Notes under the pieces: model-generated
What the model saw: the letters and a program-made list of their open reading frames with translations, nothing else
The model's database searches: none
What the model was told of the DNA's origin: nothing
Assembly: GCA_014379785.1 (NCBI GenBank)
Contig: JACMLD010000399.1
Location: 1-7,191 of the forward strand
Length of the DNA: 7,191 bases
DNA from: Chitinophagaceae bacterium
GTDB lineage: Bacteria; Bacteroidota; Bacteroidia; Chitinophagales; Chitinophagaceae
Direction: 5' to 3'
Made by a program: the position numbers and the translations under genes
Shown here: positions 6,060 through 7,191 of the stretch, one piece after another
Numbering within the stretch: position 1 is the first letter of the stretch
How the letters are laid out: each line of letters starts with the position of its first letter

Positions 6060-7191
6060 TTATCCAAACATCTCCCGCATCTTATCAAAAAACGATTTGT
6101 CGTTCTTCTCGGGCTTGGGATGAAAATTAGCCGACTCGCCCATTTTCTCCAGCATTGATTTCTCTTCACTGCTCACATGCTGCGGTGTCCAGATATTTAC
6201 GTGTATCAGCTGATCCCCTTTTTCGTAGGAGTTGACAGCAGGAAATCCCTTGCCTTTCAGACGGAAAATTTTTCCTGCCTGGGTGCCGGGGGGTATTTTT
6301 ATTTTTGCTTTTCCGTCGATCGTGGGCACTTCCAGATTTGTCCCGAAGACTGCATCAGGAAACGAGATATACAGTTCGTATGCTACGTTCAGACCATCGC
6401 GCTGCAGTTCCTTGTGCGGTTCTTCTTCCACGAGAACGATGAGATCCCCGGGTGCCCCTCCGCGTTCACCGGCATTGCCCCGACCGCCAACGCTGAGCTG
6501 CATTCCTTCCTGGACACCTGCCGGAATTTCCAGCGTCACCGTTTCTTCGCCATACACACGACCCTCGCCTTTACAGCTTCCGCATTTCGCGGTGATCTGT
6601 GAACCCTCGCCGTTGCAGGTAGGACAGGTGGTCACTGTCTGCATCTGGCCAAGAAAAGTATTGGTCACCTTTCTTACTTGTCCGCTGCCACCGCATCCGC
6701 TGCAGGTTTGCACGCTTCCTTTGTCCTTTGCCCCACTACCCGAGCAGGTGTTGCAGACAACATATTTTTTCACCTTGACGCTCTTTGTAACGCCTTTTGC
6801 AATTTCTTCGTAACTGAGCTTCAACTTTATTCTGAGGTTGCTGCCTCTTGTGCCCCGGCTGCGACTGGTTCCGCCACGACCTGACCTTGCACCACCACCG
6901 CCGAAAAAACCGCTGAATATATCCTCACCAAAAATATCTCCAAACTGGCTGAAGATATCATCCATATTCATTCCGCCGGCCCCGCCGCCACCGCCGCGGC
7001 CATTGCTGAGTCCTGCATGGCCAAACCGATCATACTGCGCTTTCTTATCCGCATCATTCAACACCTCATAGGCTTCAGCAGCTTCCTTGAATTTGTCCTC
7101 CGCAGACTTATCGCCCGGATTTCTGTCAGGATGAAACTGCATAGCCACCTTGCGGTATGCCTTTTTGATCTCCTCGGTTGTGGCGGATTTC
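6060..7191 (-). CDS. dnaJ: Molecular chaperone DnaJ (Hsp40), N-terminus cut by the window edge
   Basis: This cytosolic co-chaperone delivers unfolded substrates to DnaK and stimulates its ATPase. The frame stays open to the window edge and reads KSATTEEIKKAYRKV before the HPD motif (HPD at 7133-7125), so the GTG at 7148 is internal; only about 12-15 residues are missing. The 376 visible residues comprise the J-domain, a Gly/Phe-rich linker (GRGGGGGAGG, then repeated IF/FGG runs, about 7005-6855), and a zinc-binding region with four CxxCxGxG repeats between 6755 and 6561 (CNTCSGSG, CSGCGGSG, CPTCNGEG, CGSCKGEG). The C-terminal substrate-binding and dimer domains end in REMFG. All eight zinc cysteines are present, so this is a full type I DnaJ rather than CbpA. 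It points toward the VWA gene; grpE often precedes dnaJ in this phylum and would lie beyond the right edge. Its stop codon touches the composite repeat directly. Confidence 0.97.
   Translation of the reverse strand, partial: KSATTEEIKKAYRKVAMQFHPDRNPGDKSAEDKFKEAAEAYEVLNDADKKAQYDRFGHAGLSNGRGGGGGAGGMNMDDIFSQFGDIFGEDIFSGFFGGGGARSGRGGTSRSRGTRGSNLRIKLKLSYEEIAKGVTKSVKVKKYVVCNTCSGSGAKDKGSVQTCSGCGGSGQVRKVTNTFLGQMQTVTTCPTCNGEGSQITAKCGSCKGEGRVYGEETVTLEIPAGVQEGMQLSVGGRGNAGERGGAPGDLIVLVEEEPHKELQRDGLNVAYELYISFPDAVFGTNLEVPTIDGKAKIKIPPGTQAGKIFRLKGKGFPAVNSYEKGDQLIHVNIWTPQHVSSEEKSMLEKMGESANFHPKPEKNDKSFFDKMREMFG

Noticed and set aside
5845..6123. A 92-codon open frame running from the VWA 3' end through the palindrome into dnaJ
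   Set aside because: It overlaps VWA in another frame and crosses the repeat; the repeated SLDMTASLDMT in its product is just the 18-bp tandem repeat translated.
6232..6813. A 193-codon open frame on the plus strand, with a Pro/Ser-rich product
   Set aside because: It lies fully antisense to the well-conserved DnaJ zinc-finger and C-terminal coding sequence; its composition reflects the reverse of Gly-rich codons and it has no recognisable domain.
7146..7148. GTG at 7148 (minus strand) as the true start of DnaJ
   Set aside because: Conserved J-domain residues (TEEIKKAYRKV) continue upstream in frame to the edge of the window.

Overview
The window looks like ordinary chromosome from a member of the Bacteroidota, possibly a Chitinophagales- or Sphingobacteriales-like lineage. 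This is inferred from protein style and gene architecture: a sodium:solute symporter, a GH73-LysM glucosaminidase, a YfbK-type VWA protein with an N-terminal carboxypeptidase-regulatory-like domain, and a Bacteroidota-like DnaJ. AT-rich start regions without well-spaced Shine-Dalgarno sequences and an intergenic palindromic repeat of a Bacteroidota-like kind also fit. I see no phage, transposase, CRISPR, tRNA or rRNA gene.

Layout. Bases 1-1068 (+) hold the C-terminal part of a sodium:solute symporter cut by the window edge. A strong hairpin at 1108-1143 follows and probably ends that transcript. Bases 1173-4114 (+) hold four closely packed genes, probably one operon: a LOG/TIGR00730-family nucleotide phosphoribohydrolase, a class I SAM-dependent O-methyltransferase (GTG start), a secreted glucosaminidase with LysM repeats, and hypoxanthine phosphoribosyltransferase. 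The gaps are 11, 0 and 3 bases. After a 70-base gap with a weak promoter candidate, 4185-5939 (+) encodes a secreted von Willebrand A protein of the YfbK family that starts at TTG. From the right edge, 7191-6060 (-) encodes DnaJ, complete except for roughly its first dozen residues.

The VWA gene and dnaJ converge. The 120 bases between their stop codons (5940-6059) are filled, with no spare base, by a composite imperfect palindrome whose last 18 bases are tandemly duplicated. This is the most unusual feature of the window.

How the genes may work together: the LOG protein releases a base and ribose 5-phosphate from nucleoside monophosphates, and Hpt rebuilds IMP/GMP from base and PRPP, so the operon may touch purine turnover. 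The glucosaminidase acts on peptidoglycan and the methyltransferase substrate is unknown. A functional link among the four is inference from packing alone. I found no convincing new multi-gene system; the findings are modest leads.
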